This document shows, one piece after another, positions 7,361 through 13,024 of a stretch of 22,270 nucleotides of DNA. Position numbers and translations under genes: made by a program. The notes under the pieces are model-generated. The model saw only the letters and a list, made by a program, of their open reading frames with translations, was not told the origin of the DNA and made no database searches. Source of the DNA: a virus; the IMG/VR virus record IMGVR_UViG_3300044954_000034, positions 1-22,270 of that record. One strand, written 5' to 3'. Position 1 is the stretch's first letter. Every line of letters begins with the position of its first letter.

Positions 7361-8013
7361 TGCGAGCACCGAAGGAAGCACTATGGGGGCCTGGCCAGCC
7401 TCCGTTTATCATCGCCGAAGTTGGACTGACGCACGAAGGTTCGCTGGGCAATGCGTTGGCGTTTATCGACGCCTGTGCGGATGCCGGGGCGAATGCGGTT
7501 AAGTTCCAGTGCCACGACGGCGATGAGAATGTCGAGTTCCGCGCCAACTTCGACTGGCCGCAGGACGACTGCCGCCAGGCGTATTGGGAGCGAACACGAT
7601 TCGCCCTGACGGAGTGGCAGGACATCTACGCCCATGCGCAGTTGCGGCGCATCGCTCTAGGCATCACGCCGTTCTCGCTGGCCGCTCTGTGGCTCGTGCA
7701 TGAGATGTGCGACTTCCTGAAAATCGCCCGCCAGCATTGCCGCAAACTGATTCACGATAAAGCCAATCTCACAAATAGGCGGGTTCTGTTTACCGGCCCT
7801 CACGGCGGCCTCGGCCTGAACGAATACGACCCCGCCCGGCACATCGGCATCAGCGACCATTCCGCCAGCATCGCCCCGGCGGTGGACGCCTTCAAGCGTG
7901 GGGCAGAAGTGGCGGAACTGCACGTCTGCTTTGACCGTCGGCAATTCGGCCCTGATGTCAGCATGTCGGTGACGATTGACGAACTGGCCGAACTGGTGAG
8001 GGCTGTTAAATGA
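7360..8013 (+). CDS. NeuB-like nonulosonic (sialic) acid synthase, compact
   Basis: NeuB enzymes condense phosphoenolpyruvate with ManNAc or a related sugar to form a nonulosonic acid. This 217-residue protein begins with the family's N-terminal barrel strand PFIIAEVGLTHEGSLGNA (15-32; E20, H25) and GANAVKFQ (43-50; K48). It continues with GITPFSLAALWLVHE (101-115), DFLKIA (118-123; K121), GISDHSAS (163-170; S165, H167) and ELHVCFDRR (186-194; H188). H167 and H188 match the two metal-binding histidines of NeuB. Usual NeuB is about 340-350 residues: here about 40 residues are missing between the KIA and SDH motifs, including the Asn-Tyr-Pro region, and the C-terminal SAF/antifreeze-like domain is absent. 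The frame is unbroken and coupled at both ends, so this looks like a compact form rather than a pseudogene, but activity is uncertain. Confidence 0.85.
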   Translation: MRAPKEALWGPGQPPFIIAEVGLTHEGSLGNALAFIDACADAGANAVKFQCHDGDENVEFRANFDWPQDDCRQAYWERTRFALTEWQDIYAHAQLRRIALGITPFSLAALWLVHEMCDFLKIARQHCRKLIHDKANLTNRRVLFTGPHGGLGLNEYDPARHIGISDHSASIAPAVDAFKRGAEVAELHVCFDRRQFGPDVSMSVTIDELAELVRAVK

Positions 8014-8249
8014 AGGGACCAATCACAGGATGCGGCGAGTTCGGTATAGCTTTGGCTAAAGCCTGCGGACTTGGCGAGCGGATGGTGAAGAGAATCGTAA
8101 TTGATTGCGCGTGCGATGAACTTGTAACAGTTACGGCTACACTTATCGACTTCAATGGCGATGAGATAATTGAAACCATCCAGAAGTATGATGTCCACCA
8201 ACGCCCGACGCCGGACCCGAAACAACACGCCGAGCCACAGCAGATATGA
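8010..8249 (+). CDS. Small hypothetical phage protein in the sugar cassette
   Basis: This 79-residue protein overlaps the NeuB-like gene (ATGA at 8010) and the NeuC-like gene (ATGA at 8246), so it is locked into the cassette. It starts with a short segment (MKGPITGCGEFGIALAKACGLG), continues with two beta strands (RIVIDCACDELVTVTATLIDF) and an acidic turn, and ends in a Pro/Gln/His-rich tail. The central 'RIVIDxxxDxLVTVTxTL' strand pair is common in small uncharacterised phage proteins. Composition is slightly more A/T-rich than its neighbours. It may be an ordinary phage gene into which sugar genes were inserted on either side; no catalytic motif is seen. Confidence 0.75.
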   Translation: MKGPITGCGEFGIALAKACGLGERMVKRIVIDCACDELVTVTATLIDFNGDEIIETIQKYDVHQRPTPDPKQHAEPQQI

Positions 8250-9358
8250 TAGCCTTCATCCTCTGCGACCGTGCGAACTATGGCCGGCTGAAGCCCGTCA
8301 TGCGTGCGTGCGTGGACGCCGGCCTGGACGTCTCGGCCATCTGCGGCGGCTCGATGGTGCTGCCACGGTTCGAGCGACCGGCTGACATGGTGCGTGCCGA
8401 TGGGTTCCACGTGTCGCAGGAAGTCTATTGCGAGATTGAGGGGGGCAACCGGCTGACGATGGCTAAGAGCGTCGGCGAATCGACCAAGGCTTTCGCCCAG
8501 GCGATTGGCAGCCCGCAACTGGCCGTCATCATCGGGGACCGCTACGAGGCACTGGGAGCGGCGACGGCGTGCCACTATGTCGGCGTACCACTGCTGCACC
8601 TGCAAGGGGGCGAGATATCCGGCACGCTGGACAACGGGGCACGCAATGCGATAACGGCGTTGGCAACGTGGCACTGGCCGGCGACCAGCAAAGCGGCTAC
8701 GCGAGTGGCGGAGCAAATCGGCTCCCGCGTCGTGTGGCCGCACCCCATTAAGGGCAACATCTCCTGCTACCAGTGGGAGTGGCGCGGCAAGGAGTCGCAC
8801 ATCCTCGGCATCGGCTGCCCATCGACGGACCTGCTGGCGGGACTCGATAACACGCCGGGCGATTACATCCTGGCCTGTTATCACCCCGACACGCATCACC
8901 CCGAAACGGCATCGGCAGAAGTGGCGGAAATGCTCGCCGCCCTGGAGGGGCAACGCACCGTGTTTATGTGGCCAAACATCGACGCCGGCTCGCACGGCAT
9001 CGGCATGGCGTTGCACCGGCACCGCAAGGCACCGTGGCTGCGGCGAGTGGTGAATATGTCGCCGGAGCAATACTATCGCACGATGGCCCAGGCCAAGTGC
9101 CTTGTCGGCAATAGCAGCAGCTTTGTACGGGACTCGGCCATTCTCGGCGTGCCTGCGGTCATCGTCGGCACACGGCAGGACGGGCGGGAGCGTGGGAGCA
9201 ACGTGGCGAGCGTGCCGGCGGATGCCAGGCTGATAGCCGAGTCGATTAAGCTGCAACCGGCCCGCTACGAGGCGTGCCATCTATTCGGCGATGGTCAGGT
9301 TTCGGGGCGGATTGCTGCGGCTATTAAGGCACTAGCACAAAGGGAGAAAGCGGCATGA
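8246..9358 (+). CDS. NeuC-like UDP-sugar 2-epimerase (hydrolysing)
   Basis: NeuC hydrolyses and epimerises UDP-GlcNAc to ManNAc, giving the substrate for NeuB. The 370-residue length is normal for the family. Motifs in order: N-terminal DRANYGRLKPV (8-18, matching the RADYG loop), VIIGDRYEALGAA (94-106), HLQGGEISG (118-126, where NeuC usually has HIHGGE), MWPNIDAGSHGI (241-252), VGNSSSFVRDS (287-297), GVPAVIVGTRQDGRER (301-316) and the closing LFGDGQVSGRI (347-356). These define the UDP-binding GT-B-like fold. The His-to-Gln change in HxGGE is notable. The gene is coupled by ATGA at both ends. The related legionaminic-acid enzymes act on a diacetamido sugar, so the exact UDP-sugar cannot be fixed from the sequence. 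Confidence 0.93.
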   Translation: MIAFILCDRANYGRLKPVMRACVDAGLDVSAICGGSMVLPRFERPADMVRADGFHVSQEVYCEIEGGNRLTMAKSVGESTKAFAQAIGSPQLAVIIGDRYEALGAATACHYVGVPLLHLQGGEISGTLDNGARNAITALATWHWPATSKAATRVAEQIGSRVVWPHPIKGNISCYQWEWRGKESHILGIGCPSTDLLAGLDNTPGDYILACYHPDTHHPETASAEVAEMLAALEGQRTVFMWPNIDAGSHGIGMALHRHRKAPWLRRVVNMSPEQYYRTMAQAKCLVGNSSSFVRDSAILGVPAVIVGTRQDGRERGSNVASVPADARLIAESIKLQPARYEACHLFGDGQVSGRIAAAIKALAQREKAA

Positions 9359-9570
9359 GCGACAAGAAGCGTGGCTGTGTTCTGAAGGTCAAGTTCACGC
9401 CTGCCGAAATGGACAAATTGTGGCACGCTCGCCGAGGCTGCAGGTCGGTCCAGGACTGGGCGCGAGATGTGCTAGTGACAGCTGCCGTGAAATCCAGAGA
9501 GTTCAAGCCCGGCGACCCCCGCAACCGCGAACAGAAATGCGAACCCTCGGCATCGTCCCCTGCCACCTAG
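9355..9570 (+). CDS. Small ribbon-helix-helix-like protein between NeuC-like and NeuA-like genes
   Basis: The 71-residue product starts at an ATGA overlap with the NeuC-like gene and overlaps the start of the NeuA-like gene by 34 bases in another frame. Residues 8-43 fit a ribbon-helix-helix pattern: a short strand CVLKVKFT, a helix PAEMDKLWHARR, a turn GCRS, and a second helix VQDWARDVLVTAA. This resembles small DNA-binding proteins of the CopG/Arc/MobC type. The C-terminal 25 residues are polar and Pro-rich. It may be a DNA-binding regulator carried by the cassette, or a phage small gene. RHH assignment is by pattern only. Confidence 0.65.
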   Translation: MSDKKRGCVLKVKFTPAEMDKLWHARRGCRSVQDWARDVLVTAAVKSREFKPGDPRNREQKCEPSASSPAT

Positions 9571-10130
9571 CCAGCCGCCGCCTACACCGCAAGAACCTGC
9601 TGACATGCGGCGGGCGAACCCTGCTGGAATGGACCGCGGCCCAGTGCCAGCAGTCCCGGCGGCTGTCGGCCTGGGTTGTCAGCACGCCCGATCAGGAGGT
9701 GGTGGACGCCTGCACACTGAACGGCTGGCCAGTTTCGACGCTGGCGGCCAAACTCCACGGCAAGGCCTCACTAGGCCATATCTGCCAAACGGAGCTACAG
9801 GGCCATCCTGAGCGGTTTGAGGCGGTCATGTGCCTCCAGCCGACCAGCCCGCTACGGCTGCCTGGGGACATCGACCGGGCCATCAGCACCCTGGAAACCA
9901 CCCCAAATTGCCAAGCGGTAGTGGGCAGGCGTTCAGATAAACATGCATCCACCTGTGGCACGGTGTTCCTGGTTCGGGCCGAGTTGTTGCCCAGCCTGCC
10001 GCTGGAGGGGCCTGGGGTGGTGCCCATCTACATCCCGCCGGAGCGTGCCGTGGACGTGGACACGGCGTATGACCTCTGGCTGGCCGATAAGCTGCTAACC
10101 CTGCCAGATAGCCCGGTTCGCTTGTCCTAA
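9537..10130 (+). CDS. NeuA-like CMP-nonulosonate cytidylyltransferase
   Basis: NeuA activates a nonulosonic acid with CTP to give the CMP-sugar donor. The start ATG 9537 is chosen because homology begins at once with LGIVPCHLASRRLHRKN (4-20); upstream in-frame sequence is a shadow of the RHH gene. Other family motifs are WVVSTPDQEVVDAC (46-59), the signature LQPTSPLRLPGDIDRAI (100-116), and the metal-binding AVDVDTAYDL (171-180; D173, D175). At 197 residues it is slightly short of the usual 220-230. The nucleotide loop, normally PARxGSK, is PCHLASRR, losing the conserved Arg but keeping a KdsB-like 'LASxR' and the RKN. KdsB (CMP-Kdo synthetase) is the main alternative, but LQPTSPLR and the neighbouring NeuB/NeuC-like genes favour NeuA. 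Confidence 0.87.
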   Translation: MRTLGIVPCHLASRRLHRKNLLTCGGRTLLEWTAAQCQQSRRLSAWVVSTPDQEVVDACTLNGWPVSTLAAKLHGKASLGHICQTELQGHPERFEAVMCLQPTSPLRLPGDIDRAISTLETTPNCQAVVGRRSDKHASTCGTVFLVRAELLPSLPLEGPGVVPIYIPPERAVDVDTAYDLWLADKLLTLPDSPVRLS

Positions 10131-10193
10131 GTCTATACGGGGTAAGGGCTAGCAACTATTTTAAAAATCTTTTCGGATTTCTATTGATTCCGC

Positions 10194-10221
10194 TTGACAA
10201 CAATAGCCGATACGCTACAAT
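10194..10221 (+). promoter_or_regulatory. Sigma-70-type promoter for the small-gene block
   Basis: TTGACA (10194-10199) and TACAAT (10216-10221) are separated by 16 bp. The 40 bases upstream are A/T-rich, like an UP element. The predicted transcription start (about 7 nt past the -10 box) falls on or next to the ATG at 10228, which is in frame with the gene at 10282. Confidence 0.8.
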
Positions 10222-10281
10222 AGGGGCATGACACACGAGAACACCACCAATGGTTCCTTTCCTCTTTCCAAGGAGAATGCG

Positions 10282-10470
10282 ATGTACGCTGTCGCCTCTC
10301 GGCTCGTGGGTTTCAAGTCCTCTTGGCTTCGCGTCCGCATTTTGCGGACGGAAGGTTCCTACGTCTGGTGCATCACGGCTGACCTCCGTGATGCCGGGAC
10401 CAAGTTGGTCCTGGACGCCTCGCAGGTTGTCACGGAGGACGAGTTGTCCCGCCAGTATCTGGCGGGTTAG
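10282..10470 (+). CDS. Small hypothetical protein behind its own promoter
   Basis: The favoured start is ATG 10282 because AAGGAG lies at 10270-10275, giving 62 residues (MYAVASRLVGFKSSW...). An in-frame ATG at 10228 would give 80 residues; it coincides with the predicted transcript start and would make a leaderless message, so both forms are possible. The protein is mostly beta-prone with RVRILRTEGSYVWCITADL in the middle and a polar C-terminal DELSRQYLAG. No known family is recognised. A GC hairpin (10448-10466) overlaps the last codons and a second one (10482-10505) follows the stop. It is the first gene of a block that has its own promoter and no homology to structural genes, as expected for a phage moron. 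Confidence 0.65.
   Translation: MYAVASRLVGFKSSWLRVRILRTEGSYVWCITADLRDAGTKLVLDASQVVTEDELSRQYLAG
10448..10466 (+). repeat. Hairpin at the end of the 62-aa gene
   Basis: CCCGCCAG (10448-10455) and CTGGCGGG (10459-10466) form a perfect 8-bp stem with a 3-nt loop TAT. It lies within the last codons, is followed by TTAG rather than a T tract, and so could slow RNA decay or translation rather than stop transcription. Confidence 0.6.
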
Positions 10471-10481
10471 AAGTTGAGCGA

Positions 10482-10505
10482 CCCTCCGGCAATTTCGCCG
10501 GAGGG
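10482..10505 (+). terminator. Second strong hairpin, terminator-like without a T tract
   Basis: CCCTCCGGC (10482-10490) pairs perfectly with GCCGGAGGG (10497-10505) around the loop AATTTC. The next bases are GATATCGGG, so there is no U tract. It may partly terminate, protect the RNA, or separate the highly expressed first gene from the next gene at 10542. Confidence 0.45.
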
Positions 10506-10541
10506 GATATCGGGCAAGCTACTAACACGAAAGGGAGAGCC

Positions 10542-10796
10542 ATGACGACGAAACAACAAGTTCTGCTAAAGGCCGGCGAACTGGGAGCAACGGTGCGAGA
10601 AGAGCGTACCGACATTTACGAAGTGCTGATTGACGCACCTGACGGCAAGCACTGGTTTGACGGTGGCTGCTCGCAGCTAGTGTGGAGCCAATGGGACGAC
10701 GAAAGCAAGCAAAACGCTTGGCCTGATCTGCTTGAACGTATGGAGTGGGGCTTGGAGTCGTGCGATGAGTGCTGCGGGCACCTGGAGCAGAATTAG
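10542..10796 (+). CDS. Small acidic hypothetical protein
   Basis: The 84-residue protein has a good ribosome binding site (AAGGGAGAG) just before ATG 10542. It is acidic and tryptophan-rich, with an N-terminal helix TTKQQVLLKAGELGA, a beta hairpin DIYEVLIDAPDGKHWFDGG, a second helix with DLLERMEWGLESC and a cysteine cluster CDECC near the C-terminus. The 'APDGKHWFDGG' segment suggests a compact alpha-beta fold. I do not recognise the family. Its neighbours are two other small genes in the same promoter-driven block. Confidence 0.7.
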   Translation: MTTKQQVLLKAGELGATVREERTDIYEVLIDAPDGKHWFDGGCSQLVWSQWDDESKQNAWPDLLERMEWGLESCDECCGHLEQN

Positions 10797-10798
10797 CC

Positions 10799-10987
10799 AT
10801 GAAAACCCACACCACCACCGCCGCCGCCCAGTCGCTCGGCCTGCACGTCGGCACGGTTCGCCGGCTGTGCAAGGCCCACGGAATCGGGACGCTGCTAAAC
10901 GCCACCACACGGGTGCTGTCCGACAAGGACTTCGCCAAGCTCAAGGGACTGGCCCGCAAGCCGGGCAATCCTAACTGGCAGGCTTGA
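10799..10987 (+). CDS. Small MerR/excisionase-like helix-turn-helix protein
   Basis: The 62-residue protein begins at ATG 10799, two bases after the previous stop. Residues 8-30 read AAAQSLGLHVGTVRRLCKAHGIG, a clear helix-turn-helix: first helix AAAQSLGL, turn HV, recognition helix TVRRLCKAHGI. Then comes a beta wing LLNATTRVLSDKDFAKL, as in MerR-type and excisionase-type winged helices. The remainder is a basic tail. It likely binds DNA. The -35 box of the promoter before the capsid gene (TTGACG 10984-10989) overlaps its stop codon, so self-regulation or control of that promoter is attractive but unproven. Confidence 0.75.
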   Translation: MKTHTTTAAAQSLGLHVGTVRRLCKAHGIGTLLNATTRVLSDKDFAKLKGLARKPGNPNWQA

Positions 10988-11011
10988 CGCCGCCGGCAGG
11001 CTGGGTATAGT
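10984..11011 (+). promoter_or_regulatory. Sigma-70-type promoter before the capsid leader
   Basis: TTGACG (10984-10989) and TATAGT (11006-11011) have a 16-bp spacer. The -35 box overlaps the stop of the helix-turn-helix gene. The predicted start near 11018 gives a leader of about 147 nt before the capsid ATG. Confidence 0.75.
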
Positions 11012-11017
11012 AGAAGT

Positions 11018-11134
11018 AGAAATCGACCTCTCCAGGTCGGCAGACGTGCAGTAAATCCGCACGGGTCCGAACAGTGAGAGCAGTCGGTGAATCGTCATTT
11101 CACCACTGCCCACGACCCGCAGCGGATTTTTGTT
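11018..11134 (+). ncRNA. Structured leader RNA or short phage RNA upstream of the capsid gene
   Basis: Start and end are estimated from the promoter and the T tract. Several helices are visible. Hairpin I is CGACCT (11024-11029) with AGGTCG (11034-11039), loop CTCC. An outer long-range stem is AAATCCGC (11053-11060) with GCGGATTT (11122-11129). Next inward is CGGGTC (11062-11067) with GACCCG (11114-11119). Inside is GCAGT-c-GGTGAA (11080-11091) with TTCACCACTGC (11099-11109), a single-base bulge and 7-nt loop. The T tract TTTTTGTT (11127-11134) follows the outer stem. Alternative local pairing CGTGC/GCACG (11045-11049, 11059-11063) would break the outer stem, as in an attenuator. I recognise no known riboswitch core. 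It could end as a short RNA or regulate read-through into the capsid gene. Confidence 0.55.
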
Positions 11135-11164
11135 GCGCGTGGGCGTTCCATAAGGAACCCCTAA

Positions 11165-12628
11165 ATGTCCGATCTAGCCAAAGAAGCCAAACGGCTGCGG
11201 GAAGACCGCGCCCGTGCGGCCAAGCAACTGCACGAGCTGGTCATTAACGCTCAAAAGGAAGAGCGTAGCCTGACCGGCGAAGAGCAGGTGAAGTTCAACA
11301 AGATCGAGGCCGACTGTAGCGACCTCGAAAAGCGGTTCAGCGATATCGAAAAGGTTATCGCCCTGACCGGCAGCGACCCTGCCGAGGAGCAGCGCGAAAG
11401 CCGCGTCATCAGCAACCGCCAAGCCGAGGCCAAGGGACTGCCGACTGCCGAAATGCAGGAGCGTGCGTTCCAGGGCTGGTGCTTGGCGAGCAAGCCGGAG
11501 CTTATCACCCCGGCCCACGAGGAAGCGGCCCGCGCGTGCAACGTGGACCTGCGTTCCAAGTCGTGGACGTTCTGGCTGCCCCAGTACGTCGGCGACAGCC
11601 CCAAGAGCGTTGCCGAGTTCCGGAAAATGCGGGCCGAGGGACGCATCCGGGTGCCCAAGGAATACACCGTCCGCGGCGACGGCGACCTTGTCATCACCCG
11701 CGCCACGACTGCCCAAACCGTGACGACCACGGGCGGCGGCCACACCGTTCAGAACGAAGGCATGGCTGCCATCGAGGAAGCCCTGCTGGCGATGGGAACG
11801 ATGCGGCAAGTCGGCAAGGTGATTCGCACCGCAACGGGTGCTACGTGGCCTGTGCCGACTTCGGCTGAGAACCAATCGGGCGTATTGCTCGGCATTAACA
11901 CTGCCGTGGATACCCTGAATATGACTTTCGGCCAGCAGACGCTGGGGGCCAAGAAGTACGCCTCCGCTGTGCAGATCCCCATCGAGCTGATGCAGGACAC
12001 GACGCTGAACATGGCCAACTATGTCGGCGGCGTGCTGGGCAATCGCCTGGCCCGCATCAGCGAAACGCACTTCGCCACTGGGGCAGCCTCGCTTGGGCAG
12101 CCCGAAGGCGTCATCACCACCGGCAGTTCCGGCGGTGCAAGTGCGGGGGCCACGCAGAGCAGCGAGGCCAACATCCAGTGGACCGACATCGTGAACCTGA
12201 TTCACTACGTCGATCCGGCCCTGCGTCCCGGTTCGCGGTTCATGTTCCACGACACCATCCTGAAGAACCTGCGGGGCCTGGTGGATACCACCGGGCGTCC
12301 GCTGTGGCAGCCGTCGATTACGGCGGGCATGGCGGATGGAACGCCAGACATGATCGCAGGGTACCCCTACAGTGTGAACAATTCTTTCCCGTCGTACAGC
12401 GGATCGACTGCTGCCGCCGCGTTGGCCAAGCTGTTCTGCTACGGACGTTTGGACAAGTTTTGGATTCGTGACGTCATGGGCATCACGGTCATGCGTGCCG
12501 ATGAGCGGCTGATCGAGTATGCCCAGGTTGGTTTCTATGCGTTTGCACGCATGGACGGCCAGTTCATTTCCGGCGTTGCCGGAACGACCGACAGCGACTT
12601 GCGGCTCATCACCGCGGTGGCGTCGTAA
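11165..12628 (+). CDS. Major capsid protein (HK97 fold)
   Basis: This 487-residue protein is the main shell subunit. The ATG at 11165 is preceded by AAGGA. Residues 1 to about 75 are charged and heptad-like (AKEAKRLREDRARAAKQLHE..., then EEQVKFNKIEADCSDLEKRF), matching the delta/scaffold domain that the upstream protease removes. From about residue 180 the HK97 pattern follows: a Thr/Gly-rich segment before HTVQNEG, AIEEALLAMGTMRQVGKVI, VPTSAEN, KKYASAVQIPIELMQD, GNRLARISETHFATG (the A-domain helix), and the C-terminal GRLDKFWIRDVMGITVMRADERLIEYAQVGFYAFARMDGQ segments (quoted here in parts of the family pattern). It has its own promoter and leader RNA, and a strong hairpin follows, consistent with separate high expression. 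Confidence 0.96.
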   Translation: MSDLAKEAKRLREDRARAAKQLHELVINAQKEERSLTGEEQVKFNKIEADCSDLEKRFSDIEKVIALTGSDPAEEQRESRVISNRQAEAKGLPTAEMQERAFQGWCLASKPELITPAHEEAARACNVDLRSKSWTFWLPQYVGDSPKSVAEFRKMRAEGRIRVPKEYTVRGDGDLVITRATTAQTVTTTGGGHTVQNEGMAAIEEALLAMGTMRQVGKVIRTATGATWPVPTSAENQSGVLLGINTAVDTLNMTFGQQTLGAKKYASAVQIPIELMQDTTLNMANYVGGVLGNRLARISETHFATGAASLGQPEGVITTGSSGGASAGATQSSEANIQWTDIVNLIHYVDPALRPGSRFMFHDTILKNLRGLVDTTGRPLWQPSITAGMADGTPDMIAGYPYSVNNSFPSYSGSTAAAALAKLFCYGRLDKFWIRDVMGITVMRADERLIEYAQVGFYAFARMDGQFISGVAGTTDSDLRLITAVAS

Positions 12629-12649
12629 CCCGTGCTTCCTTCGGTGCCA

Positions 12650-12682
12650 CGCCCGGCGGTTGGCGCAAGCTGCCGCCGGGCG
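12650..12682 (+). terminator. Strong hairpin after the capsid gene, no T tract
   Basis: CGCCCGGCGG (12650-12659) and CCGCCGGGCG (12673-12682) form a perfect 10-bp GC stem around a 13-nt loop, 21 bases after the capsid stop. The following bases AACCGGAGG hold no U tract. It probably stabilises the 3' end of a processed capsid message or partly terminates, reducing expression of the downstream connector genes. Confidence 0.55.
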
Positions 12683-12733
12683 AACCGGAGGAGTTTCCAG
12701 TCCGTTACCGAGGGGCATTGAAGGAGAGAAGCA

Positions 12734-13024
12734 GTGATTAAATACACAGTCGATGACGTAGTAATTGCACGTTCGCAGGCCAAGACGCTGCTGGCCCGTG
12801 CCAAGGCGAAGCGAGAGGAAGCCAAGACGGCACCGCCCGCCGAGCCGCACCCACGCTATCCACGGCGTGAACCGCCGGTGATGAAGTTCAACCCCAAGGC
12901 CAAGCCGTATTTGCTCAAGTCGGCCAAGCGGAGCGAGACAATGGCCGCCAAACTGGAAAAGAAGGCCGACCGCATCGAGCAAATCCTGAAGGAGCGGGCA
13001 CAGATTGAGCGGGGTGTGGCATGA
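12734..13024 (+). CDS. Small basic hypothetical protein after the capsid gene
   Basis: The 96-residue product uses GTG at 12734, with AAGGAGAG at 12721-12728. It is strongly basic, with Lys/Arg/Ala-rich helices (AKTLLARAKAKREEAKT), a proline-rich linker (PPAEPHPRYPRREPP), and a second long helix (SAKRSETMAAKLEKKADRIEQILKERAQIE) quoted only in part here as coiled-coil-like. It overlaps the next gene by ATGA. The basic charge and position suggest a head-associated, DNA- or capsid-binding accessory protein. No family is recognised. Confidence 0.7.
   Translation: MIKYTVDDVVIARSQAKTLLARAKAKREEAKTAPPAEPHPRYPRREPPVMKFNPKAKPYLLKSAKRSETMAAKLEKKADRIEQILKERAQIERGVA

Noticed and set aside
8006-9280. A 424-codon open frame on the - strand opposite the NeuC-like gene
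   Set aside because: It mirrors a gene with full family motifs on the + strand, and its translation is Arg/His-rich with no domain.
7360-10130. The sugar genes as a piece of host chromosome beside a prophage
   Set aside because: Phage structural genes lie immediately on both sides and the junctions are overlapping stop/start codons, so the cassette is inside the phage genome.
10158-10186. A terminator after the NeuA-like gene from AAATC...GATTT in the A/T-rich stretch
   Set aside because: The stem is only about 5 bp of A/T-rich pairs and the region is better explained as the upstream element of the promoter at 10194.
10988-11164. Possible tRNA or known riboswitch (cobalamin-like) in the capsid leader
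   Set aside because: No cloverleaf with acceptor, anticodon and T arm could be formed, and the conserved cobalamin box pattern is not present; the short matches such as CCACTGCCC are not enough.
11174-12982. A long open frame of about 600 codons on the - strand opposite the capsid gene
   Set aside because: It is a by-product of GC-rich codon use in the + strand capsid gene; it crosses the capsid gene and the next gene, has no ribosome binding site and no recognisable domain.
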